From Enhydrobacter sp. (lineage in GTDB: Bacteria > Pseudomonadota > Alphaproteobacteria > Reyranellales > Reyranellaceae), in assembly GCF_030246845.1 (NCBI RefSeq), contig NZ_CP126889.1, forward strand, positions 4,769,001 to 4,833,000: DNA of 64,000 nucleotides, read 5' to 3'. Below the pieces are notes generated by a model. The model was not told the origin of the DNA, searched no databases, and saw only the letters and a program-made list of their open reading frames with translations. Below, piece after piece: positions 1-9,218 of the stretch; within the stretch, counting starts at the first letter, position 1; the number at the start of each line of letters is the position of its first letter. The translations under genes and the position numbers were made by a program.

Positions 1-41
1 CACTCGTGATGAAGAGACGTTCTTCTGCCATATGCACTTTC

Positions 42-60
42 CTGCCTCCAGAGGCGGCAG
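42..60. repeat. imperfect inverted repeat upstream of ilvD
   Basis: Positions 42-49 (CTGCCTCC) and 53-60 (GGCGGCAG) can pair with one mismatch around a 3-base loop. No T-run follows. It could be a leftover of the terminator of a gene left of the window. The rest of 1-183 shows no convincing gene; the ilvD ribosome binding site (GGCGGAG, about 166-172) lies at its end. Confidence 0.25.
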
Positions 61-183
61 TGTATGGGCTGTTTTGCTGTCCGTCTGCCCTTCAGATTTT
101 CGCGCCTCGGACCTCTTTCCCGGCTGAGGAGGCGCGAGTAATGTCCGGCCGACTTTTACTCAAAGGGCGGAGACCCAAGCGCG

Positions 184-1935
184 ATGGCCAGGCAGAAGCA
201 ATCCAAGCTGCATCCCAACCCGACCTTCGACAAGGCGAAGATGCCGAGCCGCCACACGACGGTCGGGCCGGAGCGAGCGCCGCACCGCTCTTATCTCTAC
301 GCCATGGGGCTGAACGAGAAGCAGATCGACCAGCCGATCGTCGGCGTGGCGACCTGCTGGAACGAGGCCGCACCCTGCAATATCGCGCTCAACCGCCAGG
401 CGCAGGCGGTGAAGATCGGCGTCGACCGCGGCGGCGGCACGCCGCGCGAGTTCACCACCATCACCGTGACCGACGGCATCGCGATGGGCCACCAGGGCAT
501 GAAGTCGTCGCTGGCGTCGCGCGACCTCATCGCCGATTCGGTCGAGCTCACCATGCGGGGGCATTGCTACGACGCCATGGTGACGCTGGCTGGCTGCGAC
601 AAGTCGTTGCCGGGCATGATGATGGCGATGCTGCGCCTCAACGTGCCGTCCGTTTTCATGTACGGCGGCTCCATCCTGCCCGGCAAGTTCCGGGGGCGGG
701 ACGTGACGGTGGTCGACGTGTTCGAGGGTGTGGGCATGCACGCCGCCGGGAAATTCTCCGACGCCGACCTGCACGAGCTCGAATGCGCCGCCTGCCCGTC
801 GGCCGGCTCGTGCGGCGGCCAGTTCACCGCCAACACCATGGCCTGCGTGTCCGAGGCGATCGGCCTGGCGCTGCCCGGCTCGGCGGGCGCGCCCGCACCC
901 TACGAGACGCGCGATCAATATGCCGAAGCGTCGGGCGAGGCCGCGATGAACCTCCTGAAGCTCGGCATCCGCCCGCGCGACATCGCCACGCGCGAGGCGT
1001 TCGAGAATGCCGCAACGGTGGTTGCCGCCACCGGCGGCTCGACCAATGCCGCGCTCCATCTGCCGGCGATGGCGCACGAGGCCGGCATCAAGTTCGACCT
1101 GCACGATGTGGCACGCATCTTCAAGAAGACGCCGTACATTGCCGACCTCAAGCCGGGCGGCAAGTATGTCGCGTTCGATCTCTACCGGGTGGGCGGTATT
1201 CCGGTCGTCATCAAGGAGCTGCTCGATGCCGGGCTGCTGCACGGTGACGTGCTGACGGCGACCGGCAAGACGCTGGCCGACAACCACAGGGACGTGAAGT
1301 TCCCCGAGAACCAGGATGTCGTCTATCGGGTGAGGAACTGCATCACGCCGACCGGCGGCGTGGTCGGTCTCAAGGGCAACCTTGCACCCGAGGGCGCGAT
1401 CGTGAAGGTGGCGGGCATGAAGCGTCTCGCCTTCACCGGTCCGGCACGCTGCTTCGATTCCGAGGAGGCGGCGTTCGACGCTGTGGTGAAGGGCAAGTTC
1501 AAGGAAGGCGACGTTATCGTCATTCGCTACGAAGGCCCCAAGGGCGGCCCGGGCATGCGCGAGATGCTGTCGACGACGGCCGCTCTCTACGGCCTCGGCG
1601 TCGGTGAGAAGGTGGCGTTGATCACCGACGGCCGATTCTCCGGCGGCACGCGCGGCTTCTGCGTGGGCCATGTCGGGCCCGAGGCGCAGGTCGGCGGGCC
1701 CATCGGCCTGCTGAAGAACGGCGATATGATCACCATCGATGCGGTGAAGGGCCGCTTGTCGGTCGATCTCTCGGACAAGGAGCTTGCCAGCCGCCGCAAG
1801 ACATGGAAGCCGAAGAAGAACGGCTATACCGCAGGCGCGCTCTGGAAATATGCCGAGCTGGTGGGTCCTGCCGTCGACGGCGCCGTCACCCATCCCGGCG
1901 CCAAAAAGGAAAGCCACGTCTTCGCCGATATTTGA
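184..1935 (+). CDS. ilvD: dihydroxy-acid dehydratase
   Basis: This is the Fe-S dehydratase of branched-chain amino acid synthesis, converting 2,3-dihydroxy-isovalerate and 2,3-dihydroxy-methylvalerate to the 2-oxo acids for valine and isoleucine. The 583 residues match the family. Likely cluster cysteines are C65 (APCN), C138 (GCDKSLPG) and C210 (SAGSCGGQF); D139-K140 after the second cysteine is the usual metal-site pair, and ITDGRFSGGTRG near the C-terminus carries the catalytic serine. The spacing of three single cysteines suits the family with a [2Fe-2S] cluster, but cluster type cannot be settled from sequence alone. The ATG is preceded by GGCGGAG at a good distance. It converges on pyrD. 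Related sugar-acid dehydratases share this fold; overall resemblance favours IlvD. Confidence 0.95.
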   Translation: MARQKQSKLHPNPTFDKAKMPSRHTTVGPERAPHRSYLYAMGLNEKQIDQPIVGVATCWNEAAPCNIALNRQAQAVKIGVDRGGGTPREFTTITVTDGIAMGHQGMKSSLASRDLIADSVELTMRGHCYDAMVTLAGCDKSLPGMMMAMLRLNVPSVFMYGGSILPGKFRGRDVTVVDVFEGVGMHAAGKFSDADLHELECAACPSAGSCGGQFTANTMACVSEAIGLALPGSAGAPAPYETRDQYAEASGEAAMNLLKLGIRPRDIATREAFENAATVVAATGGSTNAALHLPAMAHEAGIKFDLHDVARIFKKTPYIADLKPGGKYVAFDLYRVGGIPVVIKELLDAGLLHGDVLTATGKTLADNHRDVKFPENQDVVYRVRNCITPTGGVVGLKGNLAPEGAIVKVAGMKRLAFTGPARCFDSEEAAFDAVVKGKFKEGDVIVIRYEGPKGGPGMREMLSTTAALYGLGVGEKVALITDGRFSGGTRGFCVGHVGPEAQVGGPIGLLKNGDMITIDAVKGRLSVDLSDKELASRRKTWKPKKNGYTAGALWKYAELVGPAVDGAVTHPGAKKESHVFADI

Positions 1936-1958
1936 GATGGACGAGGACCGGTCTCCGG

Positions 1959-3002
1959 CTAGAGATCGGCGCCCACCGCCTGCGAGACCGACGAGAAGCC
2001 GTCGCGCGCAAGCAAGGCGGCGAGTTCGTCCTTGATGCGCCGCACCAGCGTCGGCCCCTCGAACACCAGCGCCGAATAGAGCTGCACGAGGCTCGCCCCG
2101 GCCCGGATCTTGGCGTATGCGGCGCTCCCGGAATCGACGCCGCCGCAGCCGATCAAGGGAAACTGGCCTTCGACCCGCTGCGCCGTGCGGCGCAGAACAT
2201 CGGTCGACAAGGCCGCGAGGGGCAGGCCCGACAGGCCGCCGGCCTCGCCGCGATTGGTCGAGACGAGCGACGGCGGCCGCGACAGGGTCGTATTGCCGAC
2301 GATTAGTCCGTCGAGTCGGAGCTCGCGGCAGACGGCGACAATGTCGTCGAGATCGTCATCGGTCGCATCGGGAGCGATCTTCACCACCAGCGGCACCGTT
2401 GCGTCCGCGATCGCCTCCTTAACCCGTTTCAGCAGGTCCGCGAGCTGGCTGCGGCCCTGCAGATTGCGCAATCCCGGTGTGTTGGGCGACGAGACGTTGC
2501 AAACCAGGTAATCGGCATAAGGCGCCAGCGCCTTGCTGCAGGTCACATAGTCGGCCGTCCGATCGGCACTGTCCTTGTTTGCGCCGACATTTGCGCCGAC
2601 AAAGCCCGAGCGCGATCGCCGACTCAGCCTCGAGAACGCCGCCTCCAGGCCCTCGCCCGGAAAGCCCATGCGGTTGATCACGCCGCGGTCCTCGCGAAGG
2701 CGAAAGAGGCGCGGCCGTGGATTGCCGGGCTGGGGCCTCGGCGTCACGCTGCCGACCTCCACCAGCCCGAAGCCCATTGCCAAGGCGGCGTCAGGGACCT
2801 CGGCATTCTTGTCGAAGCCGGCGGCGAGCCCGATCGGATTGGGCAAATGGCGGCCCCAGATCTCGACGGCGAGCGACGGTGGATCGGGCCGGCGATCCCG
2901 CGGCACCCAGCCGCTCTTCAATGCGCGGATCGCCAGACCGTGCGCCGTCTCCGGATCGAGTCGGGACAGGAAGAGGTCGGCGAGCGCGTACCAGTCGGGC
3001 AT
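1959..3002 (-). CDS. pyrD: dihydroorotate dehydrogenase (quinone), class 2
   Basis: This FMN enzyme oxidises dihydroorotate to orotate in pyrimidine synthesis and passes electrons to membrane quinone. At 347 residues it has the length of class 2 enzymes, including the amphipathic N-terminal segment (residues 1-30) that contacts the membrane. Visible motifs are NPIGLAAGFDKN near the start, the catalytic-serine loop NVSSPNTPGLR, and a C-terminal phosphate-binding stretch with GCGGV. The ATG lies at 3000-3002. It converges on ilvD with 23 bases between stops, and its upstream neighbour on the same strand is a small secreted protein 46 bases away. Confidence 0.95.
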   Translation of the reverse strand: MPDWYALADLFLSRLDPETAHGLAIRALKSGWVPRDRRPDPPSLAVEIWGRHLPNPIGLAAGFDKNAEVPDAALAMGFGLVEVGSVTPRPQPGNPRPRLFRLREDRGVINRMGFPGEGLEAAFSRLSRRSRSGFVGANVGANKDSADRTADYVTCSKALAPYADYLVCNVSSPNTPGLRNLQGRSQLADLLKRVKEAIADATVPLVVKIAPDATDDDLDDIVAVCRELRLDGLIVGNTTLSRPPSLVSTNRGEAGGLSGLPLAALSTDVLRRTAQRVEGQFPLIGCGGVDSGSAAYAKIRAGASLVQLYSALVFEGPTLVRRIKDELAALLARDGFSSVSQAVGADL

Positions 3003-3048
3003 GCCCTCCGGTTAGCAGAGATCCCCTGTGGAGCGCTCCGCCTTCCGC

Positions 3049-3615
3049 CTAGTTCGGGAGGGTCCTGTCATGCTGCGGCAGCAGTCCCGGCGACCGATCG
3101 AAGAGGACGCTGAACAGCTCCTTCATGAGATCGCCCATCGCGGGGGCGTCAGGCGTGGTGGCATCGGTCCAGCCGGTGACCTGCGACAGGGCGATGTCGT
3201 TGCGACAATAGACGCCGAAGACGTAGACGTGGCCCGACGTTCCGGGCTTGAAGCGCCTTTCGCCGTTGCATACCGCGTCACCGCTCAGGTCGTTGGCGGG
3301 ATTGAAGACCAGCATCAGCCGGTAGTCCGGGTGCGGCTCCTCGGACGGCGTTTCGTAGGTGAAGGTGAGGCGCGGCGGCGGCTTGTTGGCTTGCATGACG
3401 GGCAGCAGGCGCCGCGCGACCTCGGCCTGCGGCATGCCGGGGAAGGCGTCGCCCAGAAGGACGACCCGGAAGGTCTTGTTGTCGGTGGCGGTGTAGAACT
3501 CGCGGAAGTCGTACTGGGTCGCGTAATCGGAGCCGCCGAGCGTCGCTGCATGAGCGAGGACGGGCAGGGTGGCAACCGCGGCCGCAGTCGCAGCGATCCT
3601 CCGGACGAAGCGCAT
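3049..3615 (-). CDS. secreted hypothetical protein
   Basis: This 188-residue protein belongs to no family I recognise. It starts with a clear Sec signal peptide (MRFVRRIAATAAAVATLPVLAHA, cut near residue 23), so it is probably periplasmic. The mature part has two cysteines (in AVCNGE and GVYCRND) that could form a disulfide, and a soluble mixed composition with no membrane segment. The start is fixed by GGAGGT eight bases upstream of the ATG. The longer reading frame through this point runs antisense into parE and should be ignored. It lies between pyrD and parE on the same strand; no functional link is evident. Confidence 0.8.
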   Translation of the reverse strand: MRFVRRIAATAAAVATLPVLAHAATLGGSDYATQYDFREFYTATDNKTFRVVLLGDAFPGMPQAEVARRLLPVMQANKPPPRLTFTYETPSEEPHPDYRLMLVFNPANDLSGDAVCNGERRFKPGTSGHVYVFGVYCRNDIALSQVTGWTDATTPDAPAMGDLMKELFSVLFDRSPGLLPQHDRTLPN

Positions 3616-3713
3616 CGAGACCTCCAGCAACGTACTCGGTGGCAAAATAGAGCAATCCGCACCACCGGGCACGTCACATTGTCGCGCGCGAAACGTCGGC
3701 CCGACGCGAGAGC

Positions 3714-5729
3714 CTACACATCGAGATCGCGCGCGAACTTGGCGTTCTCCTGGATAAAGGCGTAGCGCTTCTCGGGCTTGCGGCCCATCAGGTCCTCGAC
3801 CAGCGAGGCGGTGCGCATCGCCTCGCGCCGCTGCTCGGCGTCCGCCGCCGTGGGAATGTCGATCTTGAGCAGGGTGCGCTTGCCGGCATCCATGGTGGTC
3901 TCGCGCAGATGGACGGACTGCATCTCGCCCAGGCCCTTGAAGCGCGTGATGTCGATCTTGCCGCCACCGAACACGTCGCGAACCAGCTCCTCCTTGTGGG
4001 CCTCGTCGCGTGCATACTCGGTGCGGCCGCCCTTGCTCAGCCGGTAGAGCGGCGGCTGGGCGAGGAAGAGATGGCCGTTCTCGATCAGCTTCGGCATCTC
4101 GCGATAGAAGAACGTCATCAGAAGCGAGGCGATGTGCGCACCGTCGACGTCGGCATCGGTCATGATGATGACGCGTTCGTAGCGCAGCCGGTCCTCGTTG
4201 TAGTGGTTGCCCGTGCCGCAGCCCAGCGCCTGGATGAGGTCCTGCACTTCCTGGTTGTCGCGCAGCTTGTCGGCGCTGGCGCTGGCCACGTTCAGGATCT
4301 TGCCGCGCAGCGGCAGGATTGCCTGCGTCTCGCGGTTGCGGGCCGCCTTGGCCGAGCCGCCCGCCGAATCGCCCTCGACGAGGAAAATCTCCGTGCCCTC
4401 GGCGGCGGTGTTGCTGCAGTCGGCGAGCTTGCCGGGCAGCCTGAGCTTGCGCGTCGCGGTCTTGCGTTGCTGCTCGCGGTCCTGCTTGCGGCGCAGCCGC
4501 TCCTCGGCCTTGGCGATCACGTGCTCGAGCAGGACGTTGCCGACTTCCTTGTCGCCGGTCAGCCAATGCTCGAAATTGTCGCCGACGACCGTCTCCACGA
4601 GCTTGGTCGCCTCGACGCTGACCAGCTTCTCCTTGGTCTGGCCCTGGAATTGCGGCTGCTCGATGAAGACCGAGACGAGGCCGGCGGCACCGTCCATTAC
4701 ATCGTCGGCCGTGATGACCGATCCCTTGCGGCTGCCGGTGAGCTCGGCGTAGCGCTTGAGGCCGCGCACGAGCGCGCTGCGGAAGCCCGACTCGTGCGTG
4801 CCGCCATCGGAGGTCGGCACGGTGTTGCAGTAGGAGCGGACGAAGCCCTCTTCGTCGGTCGGCCACCAGACGGCCCATTCGACCTTGCCGCCGGCCGTGC
4901 CGTTGGTCTCGCTGCGCGCTTCGCCGGCGAAAGGCTGCGGCACGACCGTCGCACGCTCGCCGATCTCGGAGATCAGGTAGTCCTTGAGACCGCCGGCGAA
5001 ATGGAACGACTCCTCCTCGGGGATCGTGTCGCCTTTCAACAGGCTCTTGTCGCACTTCCAGCGGATCTCGACGCCGCGGAAGAGGTAGGACTTGGAGCGC
5101 GCCATGCGGTAGAGCCGCTCGGGCACGAAGGCGAGCTTGCCGAAGATCTCGGGATCGGGATGGAAGACGACCGTCGTGCCGCGCCGGTTGGGCGCCGCAC
5201 CATTGGCCTTGAGCTTCGAGGTGGGCTTGCCGCGCGAAAAGCTCTGCGTCCAGGACTGGCGGTCGCGCGCGACCTCGACGGCCAGCTCGTCTGAGAGCGC
5301 ATTGACGACCGACACGCCGACGCCGTGCAAGCCGCCCGAGGTCGCATAGACCTTACCGTTGAACTTGCCGCCCGAATGCAGGGTGGTGAGGATGATCTCC
5401 AGCGCCGACCTGTTCTTGAACTTGGGATGCGGATCGACCGGAATGCCGCGGCCGTTGTCGCGGATCAGGACCTTGTTGCCGGCCAGCAGCTCGAGATGGA
5501 TCGTATCGGCGTGGCCGGCGACGGCCTCGTCCATCGCATTGTCGAGCACCTCGGCGACGAGATGGTGCATCGCCCGTTCGTCTGTGCCGCCGATATACAT
5601 GCCGGGGCGCTTGCGGACAGGTTCGAGCCCTTCCAGCACCTCGATGTCGTGTGCGGTGTAGGAGGAGTCCTTGCCCGCCGCGGCGCGCTTGCCGCCCGGG
5701 CGCTCGAACAAATCGCCGTTCTTCGCCAT
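3714..5729 (-). CDS. parE: DNA topoisomerase IV subunit B
   Basis: This is the ATPase subunit of topoisomerase IV, which decatenates replicated chromosomes with ParC. The 671 residues show a GHKL ATPase domain (VLDNAMDEAVAG with the Mg-binding Asn, then DNGRGIPVDPH and GGLHGVGVSVVNALS), a transducer domain, and a TOPRIM domain with LVEGDSAGGSAK and DADVDGAHI. Starting with MAKNGDLFERPGG and reaching YTAHDIEVLEGLEPVRKRPGMYIGG is typical of alphaproteobacterial ParE; GyrB is the alternative but usually is about 800 residues. The ATG at 5727-5729 was chosen over a longer in-frame extension that overlaps yciA. It is divergent from yciA. Confidence 0.93.
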   Translation of the reverse strand: MAKNGDLFERPGGKRAAAGKDSSYTAHDIEVLEGLEPVRKRPGMYIGGTDERAMHHLVAEVLDNAMDEAVAGHADTIHLELLAGNKVLIRDNGRGIPVDPHPKFKNRSALEIILTTLHSGGKFNGKVYATSGGLHGVGVSVVNALSDELAVEVARDRQSWTQSFSRGKPTSKLKANGAAPNRRGTTVVFHPDPEIFGKLAFVPERLYRMARSKSYLFRGVEIRWKCDKSLLKGDTIPEEESFHFAGGLKDYLISEIGERATVVPQPFAGEARSETNGTAGGKVEWAVWWPTDEEGFVRSYCNTVPTSDGGTHESGFRSALVRGLKRYAELTGSRKGSVITADDVMDGAAGLVSVFIEQPQFQGQTKEKLVSVEATKLVETVVGDNFEHWLTGDKEVGNVLLEHVIAKAEERLRRKQDREQQRKTATRKLRLPGKLADCSNTAAEGTEIFLVEGDSAGGSAKAARNRETQAILPLRGKILNVASASADKLRDNQEVQDLIQALGCGTGNHYNEDRLRYERVIIMTDADVDGAHIASLLMTFFYREMPKLIENGHLFLAQPPLYRLSKGGRTEYARDEAHKEELVRDVFGGGKIDITRFKGLGEMQSVHLRETTMDAGKRTLLKIDIPTAADAEQRREAMRTASLVEDLMGRKPEKRYAFIQENAKFARDLDV

Positions 5730-5837
5730 GCCTGCTTCTTGTCGTTGCGCGGCCGCGCGAGGGGATCGCCGGGTGACCGCTTCGATAGGGATATGGTAGG
5801 AAAACCGCGCAAAAGCAACAACATCCGGCAGGACAAG

Positions 5838-6212
5838 ATGCCCGAAAACCCGCGCGATCCCATCGTCCGGACCATGCCGCAGCCGGCCGACATGAACGGC
5901 AACGGCGATATTTTCGGCGGCTGGGTGCTGTCGCAGATGGACGTCGCCGGCGGCGCCCTGGCGGCACGGGTCGCCAGGGGACGGGTAGCCACGGTGGCCA
6001 TCACCGCCATGGCCTTCGTCCAGCCGATCAAGGTGGGCGACATGGTCTCGATCTACGGCAAGGTGGCCCGGATCGGCCGCACCTCGGTCACCATCGATCT
6101 CGAGACGGTGGTCCAGCGCCGCCACGACGCCGCCGAGATCAAGGTGACCCACGGCACCTTCGTCTTCGTCGCCATCGACGGCGAAGGCAAGCCGCGCGAG
6201 GTGCCCAAGTGA
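5838..6212 (+). CDS. yciA: acyl-CoA thioesterase, YciA family
   Basis: This 124-residue hot-dog fold enzyme hydrolyses acyl-CoA esters in the cytoplasm. The run MPADxNxNGDIFGGW is visible here as QPADMNGNGDIFGGWVLSQM (the catalytic Asp is in GDIFGG), followed by the central helix segment and a KVTHGTFVFVAIDGEGKPR end like that of E. coli YciA. The ATG at 5838 has AGGA just upstream; another in-frame ATG at 5793 would add 15 residues that do not resemble the family. The stop overlaps the GTG start of the next gene in the sequence GTGA, so the two are co-translated. Confidence 0.9.
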   Translation: MPENPRDPIVRTMPQPADMNGNGDIFGGWVLSQMDVAGGALAARVARGRVATVAITAMAFVQPIKVGDMVSIYGKVARIGRTSVTIDLETVVQRRHDAAEIKVTHGTFVFVAIDGEGKPREVPK

Positions 6213-6865
6213 GGGCGGCAGCGCTCCTGTCGACGCTGGCGATGGTGCTGGCGCCTGCCATGGCGGCAGCCCATCCGCACATCTGGATGCTCCAGCGCGT
6301 GAAGCCGATCGCCAGCGGCGGGACCTACATGGCGCTGGAGCTCGAATGGCGGTTCGATCCGGTATCGAGCGAGAACGAGATCGCGGTCATCGACAAGGAC
6401 AAGGACGGCAAGCTCTCGCCGGCGGAAGTGCAGCAACTCGCTGCGGACACGCTGCGAGCCCTCGAGCAGGCGAGCTTCATGACCTGGCTCAACATCGGTG
6501 GGAAGGATTTCAGGCCGACCAAAGCCGAGGTCTTCAATGCGCAGATCGAGGATCCGGCAAGTTTCACCCCGCCGGAATGGGACAGGACAGCCGGTGACAA
6601 GGACGCAGCGCTTTCCAAGCCGGAAACGCCCAGGGCCGCGCCCGGCAAGCTGCGCAACCTCGTCTATACGATTCGCGTGGCGCTGCCGCAGCCCACGAAG
6701 GCACTCGCAATCACCACCTACGATCCGGAAGACTTCATTCGCGTCGAGGTCGACAAGGCAAACCTGCCGCCAGGCTGCGCGGTCGGCAAACATCCGAGCT
6801 ACAAGTCGGAGTTCGTGCCGGGCCGCCCGGTCGCGGCCGACACAGTCTCCTGCACGCTGCCTTGA
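6209..6865 (+). CDS. DUF1007 family secreted protein with EF-hand-like loop
   Basis: This 218-residue protein has a signal peptide (about residues 1-20, ending AMAAA) followed directly by HPHIWM, the hallmark start of mature DUF1007 proteins, which are periplasmic proteins of unknown function often found near metal transporters. Residues near 65-76 read DKDKDGKLSPAEV, an EF-hand-type calcium-binding loop, also usual in the family. The start is GTG at 6209, overlapping the yciA stop. No transporter gene is adjacent, so the common metal-uptake context is missing here. Confidence 0.8.
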   Translation: MRAAALLSTLAMVLAPAMAAAHPHIWMLQRVKPIASGGTYMALELEWRFDPVSSENEIAVIDKDKDGKLSPAEVQQLAADTLRALEQASFMTWLNIGGKDFRPTKAEVFNAQIEDPASFTPPEWDRTAGDKDAALSKPETPRAAPGKLRNLVYTIRVALPQPTKALAITTYDPEDFIRVEVDKANLPPGCAVGKHPSYKSEFVPGRPVAADTVSCTLP

Positions 6866-6875
6866 GGAGGGGAGA

Positions 6876-7796
6876 ATGCCCTATCTGGTTTCGGCCGATC
6901 TGCCGGACGCTTCCGCCGGGGCGCGCTTCCGGATCCTTTTGGAGCGACCCGGCATCCTGCAGATGCCCGGCACACACAACGGTCTCGCCGCGCTGCAGGC
7001 CAGAGCGGCGGGCTTCGAGGCGCTGTATCTGTCGGGCGGCGCGATGTCGGCCTCGATGGGGCTGCCCGATCTCGGCGTCATCACGGTCGACGAGGTCTGC
7101 TTTTTCATCCGGCAGGTGACGCGGGCGAGCGGCCTGCCGGTGCTGGTCGACGGCGATACGGGCTACGGCGAGGCGCTGAACGTCATGCACATGGTCCGTG
7201 CCTTCGAGGAGGCCGGCGCCGCGGCGGTTCATATCGAGGACCAGCTCCTGCCGAAGAAGTGCGGGCATCTCAACGACAAGAAGCTCGCCGACCCGCAGGA
7301 CATGGCGGCCAAGGTTGCTGCGGCAAGGAAGGCGCGGCGCGACCTCGTCGTGATCGCCCGAACCGACGCGGCCGCCAGCGAGGGCATCGACGGCGCCGTG
7401 GCACGCGCCAGACGCTATCTGGAGGCCGGCGCCGATGCCATCTTTCCCGAGGCGCTGACCAGCGCCGAGATGTTTCGCGCCTTCGCCAAGGCGATGCCCG
7501 GCGTGAAGCTGCTGGCCAACATGACCGAATTCGGTCGCACGCCGTTCTTCACCGCCAGCGAATTCGAGGCGATGGGCTACAGGATGGTGATCTGGCCGGT
7601 CTCCGCGTTCCGTGTCGCCAACAAGGCGCAGGCCGCCCTGTATGCCGCGATCCGGCGGGACGGTGGAACCCACAAGATGCTCGACCGGATGCAGACGCGC
7701 ACCGAGCTCTACGAGACGATCGGCTACCACCAGTACGAGGCACTCGACGCCTCGATCGTGGCGACCGTCGTGCCCGACGGCATGCCACAGCGCTAG
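6876..7796 (+). CDS. prpB: isocitrate lyase/PEP mutase family; methylisocitrate lyase-like
   Basis: A 306-residue TIM-barrel lyase. The signature KKCGH (in QLLPKKCGHLNDKKL) carries the catalytic cysteine of isocitrate and methylisocitrate lyases, and DGDTGYGEALNV and IARTDA supply metal and substrate contacts. The length fits methylisocitrate lyase (2-methylcitrate cycle of propionate breakdown) rather than the longer isocitrate lyase. No prpC or prpD is next to it, so oxaloacetate decarboxylase or another 2,3-dimethylmalate-lyase-type activity is possible. Start ATG at 6876 follows GAGGAGGGGAG. It probably shares a transcript with the DUF1007 gene, ten bases upstream, and converges with an amidase gene with a 4-base overlap. 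Confidence 0.8.
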   Translation: MPYLVSADLPDASAGARFRILLERPGILQMPGTHNGLAALQARAAGFEALYLSGGAMSASMGLPDLGVITVDEVCFFIRQVTRASGLPVLVDGDTGYGEALNVMHMVRAFEEAGAAAVHIEDQLLPKKCGHLNDKKLADPQDMAAKVAAARKARRDLVVIARTDAAASEGIDGAVARARRYLEAGADAIFPEALTSAEMFRAFAKAMPGVKLLANMTEFGRTPFFTASEFEAMGYRMVIWPVSAFRVANKAQAALYAAIRRDGGTHKMLDRMQTRTELYETIGYHQYEALDASIVATVVPDGMPQR

Positions 7797-9202
7797 AGGC
7801 CGAGCGGCGAAAGATCGGGCGCACGGCGGTGGAAGTCGGTGGCGTCCTGGAAAGCCTTGCCGAGGCGCAGCACGTCGCGCTCGGCATAGGGCTTGCCGAC
7901 GAGCTGGATGCCGAGCGGCAGGCCGTTGGACTGACCCGACGGCAGGGCGAGACTGCAGAGGCCGAGGTAGTTCGCCGGCCGCGTGAGATAGCCGGGAATG
8001 GGCGAGGCCTCGTCGACCTCGGCAAGGGGGATCGCCGGCACGGCGACCGTGGGCAGCAGCACCGCATCGAAGCGCCGGAACCAGTCGGCGAAGGCGCGCC
8101 GCCGATCGGCCATCAGGCGGATCTCCTCCGCATAGGCGCCCGGCGCCAGCTCCTTGGCGGCGAGGGTCCGTGAGCGCACGGCGGGGCCGATCGGCTTGGT
8201 CGCATCTTCGATGTAGGCGCGGTGAAGAGCGAAGGCTTCGGAGGCGATGATGGTGCCGGCCGGCCGCGACAGGTCGAAATACCAGTCCGGCAACCGGACC
8301 GCCTCCACCGCCGCACCCAGCTTCTCGAACGTGCGCGCGCTTGCCTGCCAGGCTCTGGTCACGTCCGGATGCATGAAGTCCGGAAGCTGATTGGCGTCGG
8401 GCAGGGCGATGCGCATGCCTTTCACTGAACCGGAGCTGGTCGCCAACGTAAAATCTTCCAGCGGCTGACCGAGCGTCGTCGGATCGCGCGGATCGGGCGC
8501 GGCGAGCGCGTTGAGGAGTAGGGCGCAATCTTCGACCGAGCGCGCGAGAGGGCCGATCGTGTCGAGCGTCCAGCTCAGGAGCAACGTGCCCGAGAGCGCG
8601 ATGCGGCCGAAGGTGACCTTGAGACCCACGAGGCCGTTGAAGGCCGAGGGAATACGCACCGATCCGCCGGTATCGCTGCCGATGCCGGCCGGCACGAGGC
8701 GCGCGGCGACGGCAACGCCAGTGCCGCTCGAGGAGCCGCCGGGGACGCGGTGTGTCGCCAGATCCCACGGATTCCAGGGCGCACCCATCAGCGGATTGGT
8801 GCCCCAGCCACCGAAGGCGAACTCGACCATGTGCAGCTTGCCGAGTGGAATCATGCCGGCCGCCGTGAGTCGCTCGACGGTATTCGACGTCTCGGTCGCC
8901 TGCCGCGTGGCGTACATCTTCGAGCCGCCGGTCCCGATACGACCGGCGATGTCGCACAGGTCCTTGTAGGCCATCGGCAATCCGTGCAGGGGCCCAAGCG
9001 GGAAGCCGGAGCGGCGTGCGGTGTCGGCGGCATCGGCGAGCGCTTTCGCTTCCTTGCCGTAGATCTCGGTGAAGGCATGGAGCTTTCCGTCGGCCTTGTC
9101 GATCCGAGCAAACAGGGCATCGACGATGTCGCGCGAGGAAAAACGGCGGGCGGAAAGGCCTCCCGCCAGTTCAGTGAGCGTGAGGTTGTGCAGGTCGGAC
9201 AT
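7793..9202 (-). CDS. amidase (amidase signature family)
   Basis: This 469-residue enzyme has the Ser-cisSer-Lys triad of the amidase signature family: K80 (PMAYKDL), S157 (PGGSSSGTG) and S181 (SDTGGSVRIPS). It should hydrolyse a small amide. It resembles GatA, but no gatB or gatC is adjacent and the C-terminal half (PAGTIIASEAFALHRAYIED) is like stand-alone amidases, so the substrate is unknown. The start ATG at 9200-9202 gives a family-like N-terminus; a longer frame to 9301 enters the upstream SDR gene. It sits 16 bases downstream of that SDR gene on the same strand, suggesting co-transcription. Confidence 0.88.
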   Translation of the reverse strand: MSDLHNLTLTELAGGLSARRFSSRDIVDALFARIDKADGKLHAFTEIYGKEAKALADAADTARRSGFPLGPLHGLPMAYKDLCDIAGRIGTGGSKMYATRQATETSNTVERLTAAGMIPLGKLHMVEFAFGGWGTNPLMGAPWNPWDLATHRVPGGSSSGTGVAVAARLVPAGIGSDTGGSVRIPSAFNGLVGLKVTFGRIALSGTLLLSWTLDTIGPLARSVEDCALLLNALAAPDPRDPTTLGQPLEDFTLATSSGSVKGMRIALPDANQLPDFMHPDVTRAWQASARTFEKLGAAVEAVRLPDWYFDLSRPAGTIIASEAFALHRAYIEDATKPIGPAVRSRTLAAKELAPGAYAEEIRLMADRRRAFADWFRRFDAVLLPTVAVPAIPLAEVDEASPIPGYLTRPANYLGLCSLALPSGQSNGLPLGIQLVGKPYAERDVLRLGKAFQDATDFHRRAPDLSPLGL

Positions 9203-9218
9203 GATACGCGACTCCCAC

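Noticed and set aside
160..1917. Long reading frame antisense to ilvD
   Set aside because: It mirrors ilvD codon structure in a GC-rich genome and shows no protein motif; ilvD itself is clear on the plus strand.
3909..5294. 461-residue plus-strand frame
   Set aside because: It is entirely antisense to parE and has low-complexity composition typical of shadows.
7793..9202. gatA (glutamyl-tRNA amidotransferase subunit)
   Set aside because: No gatB or gatC nearby and the C-terminal half fits stand-alone amidases better.
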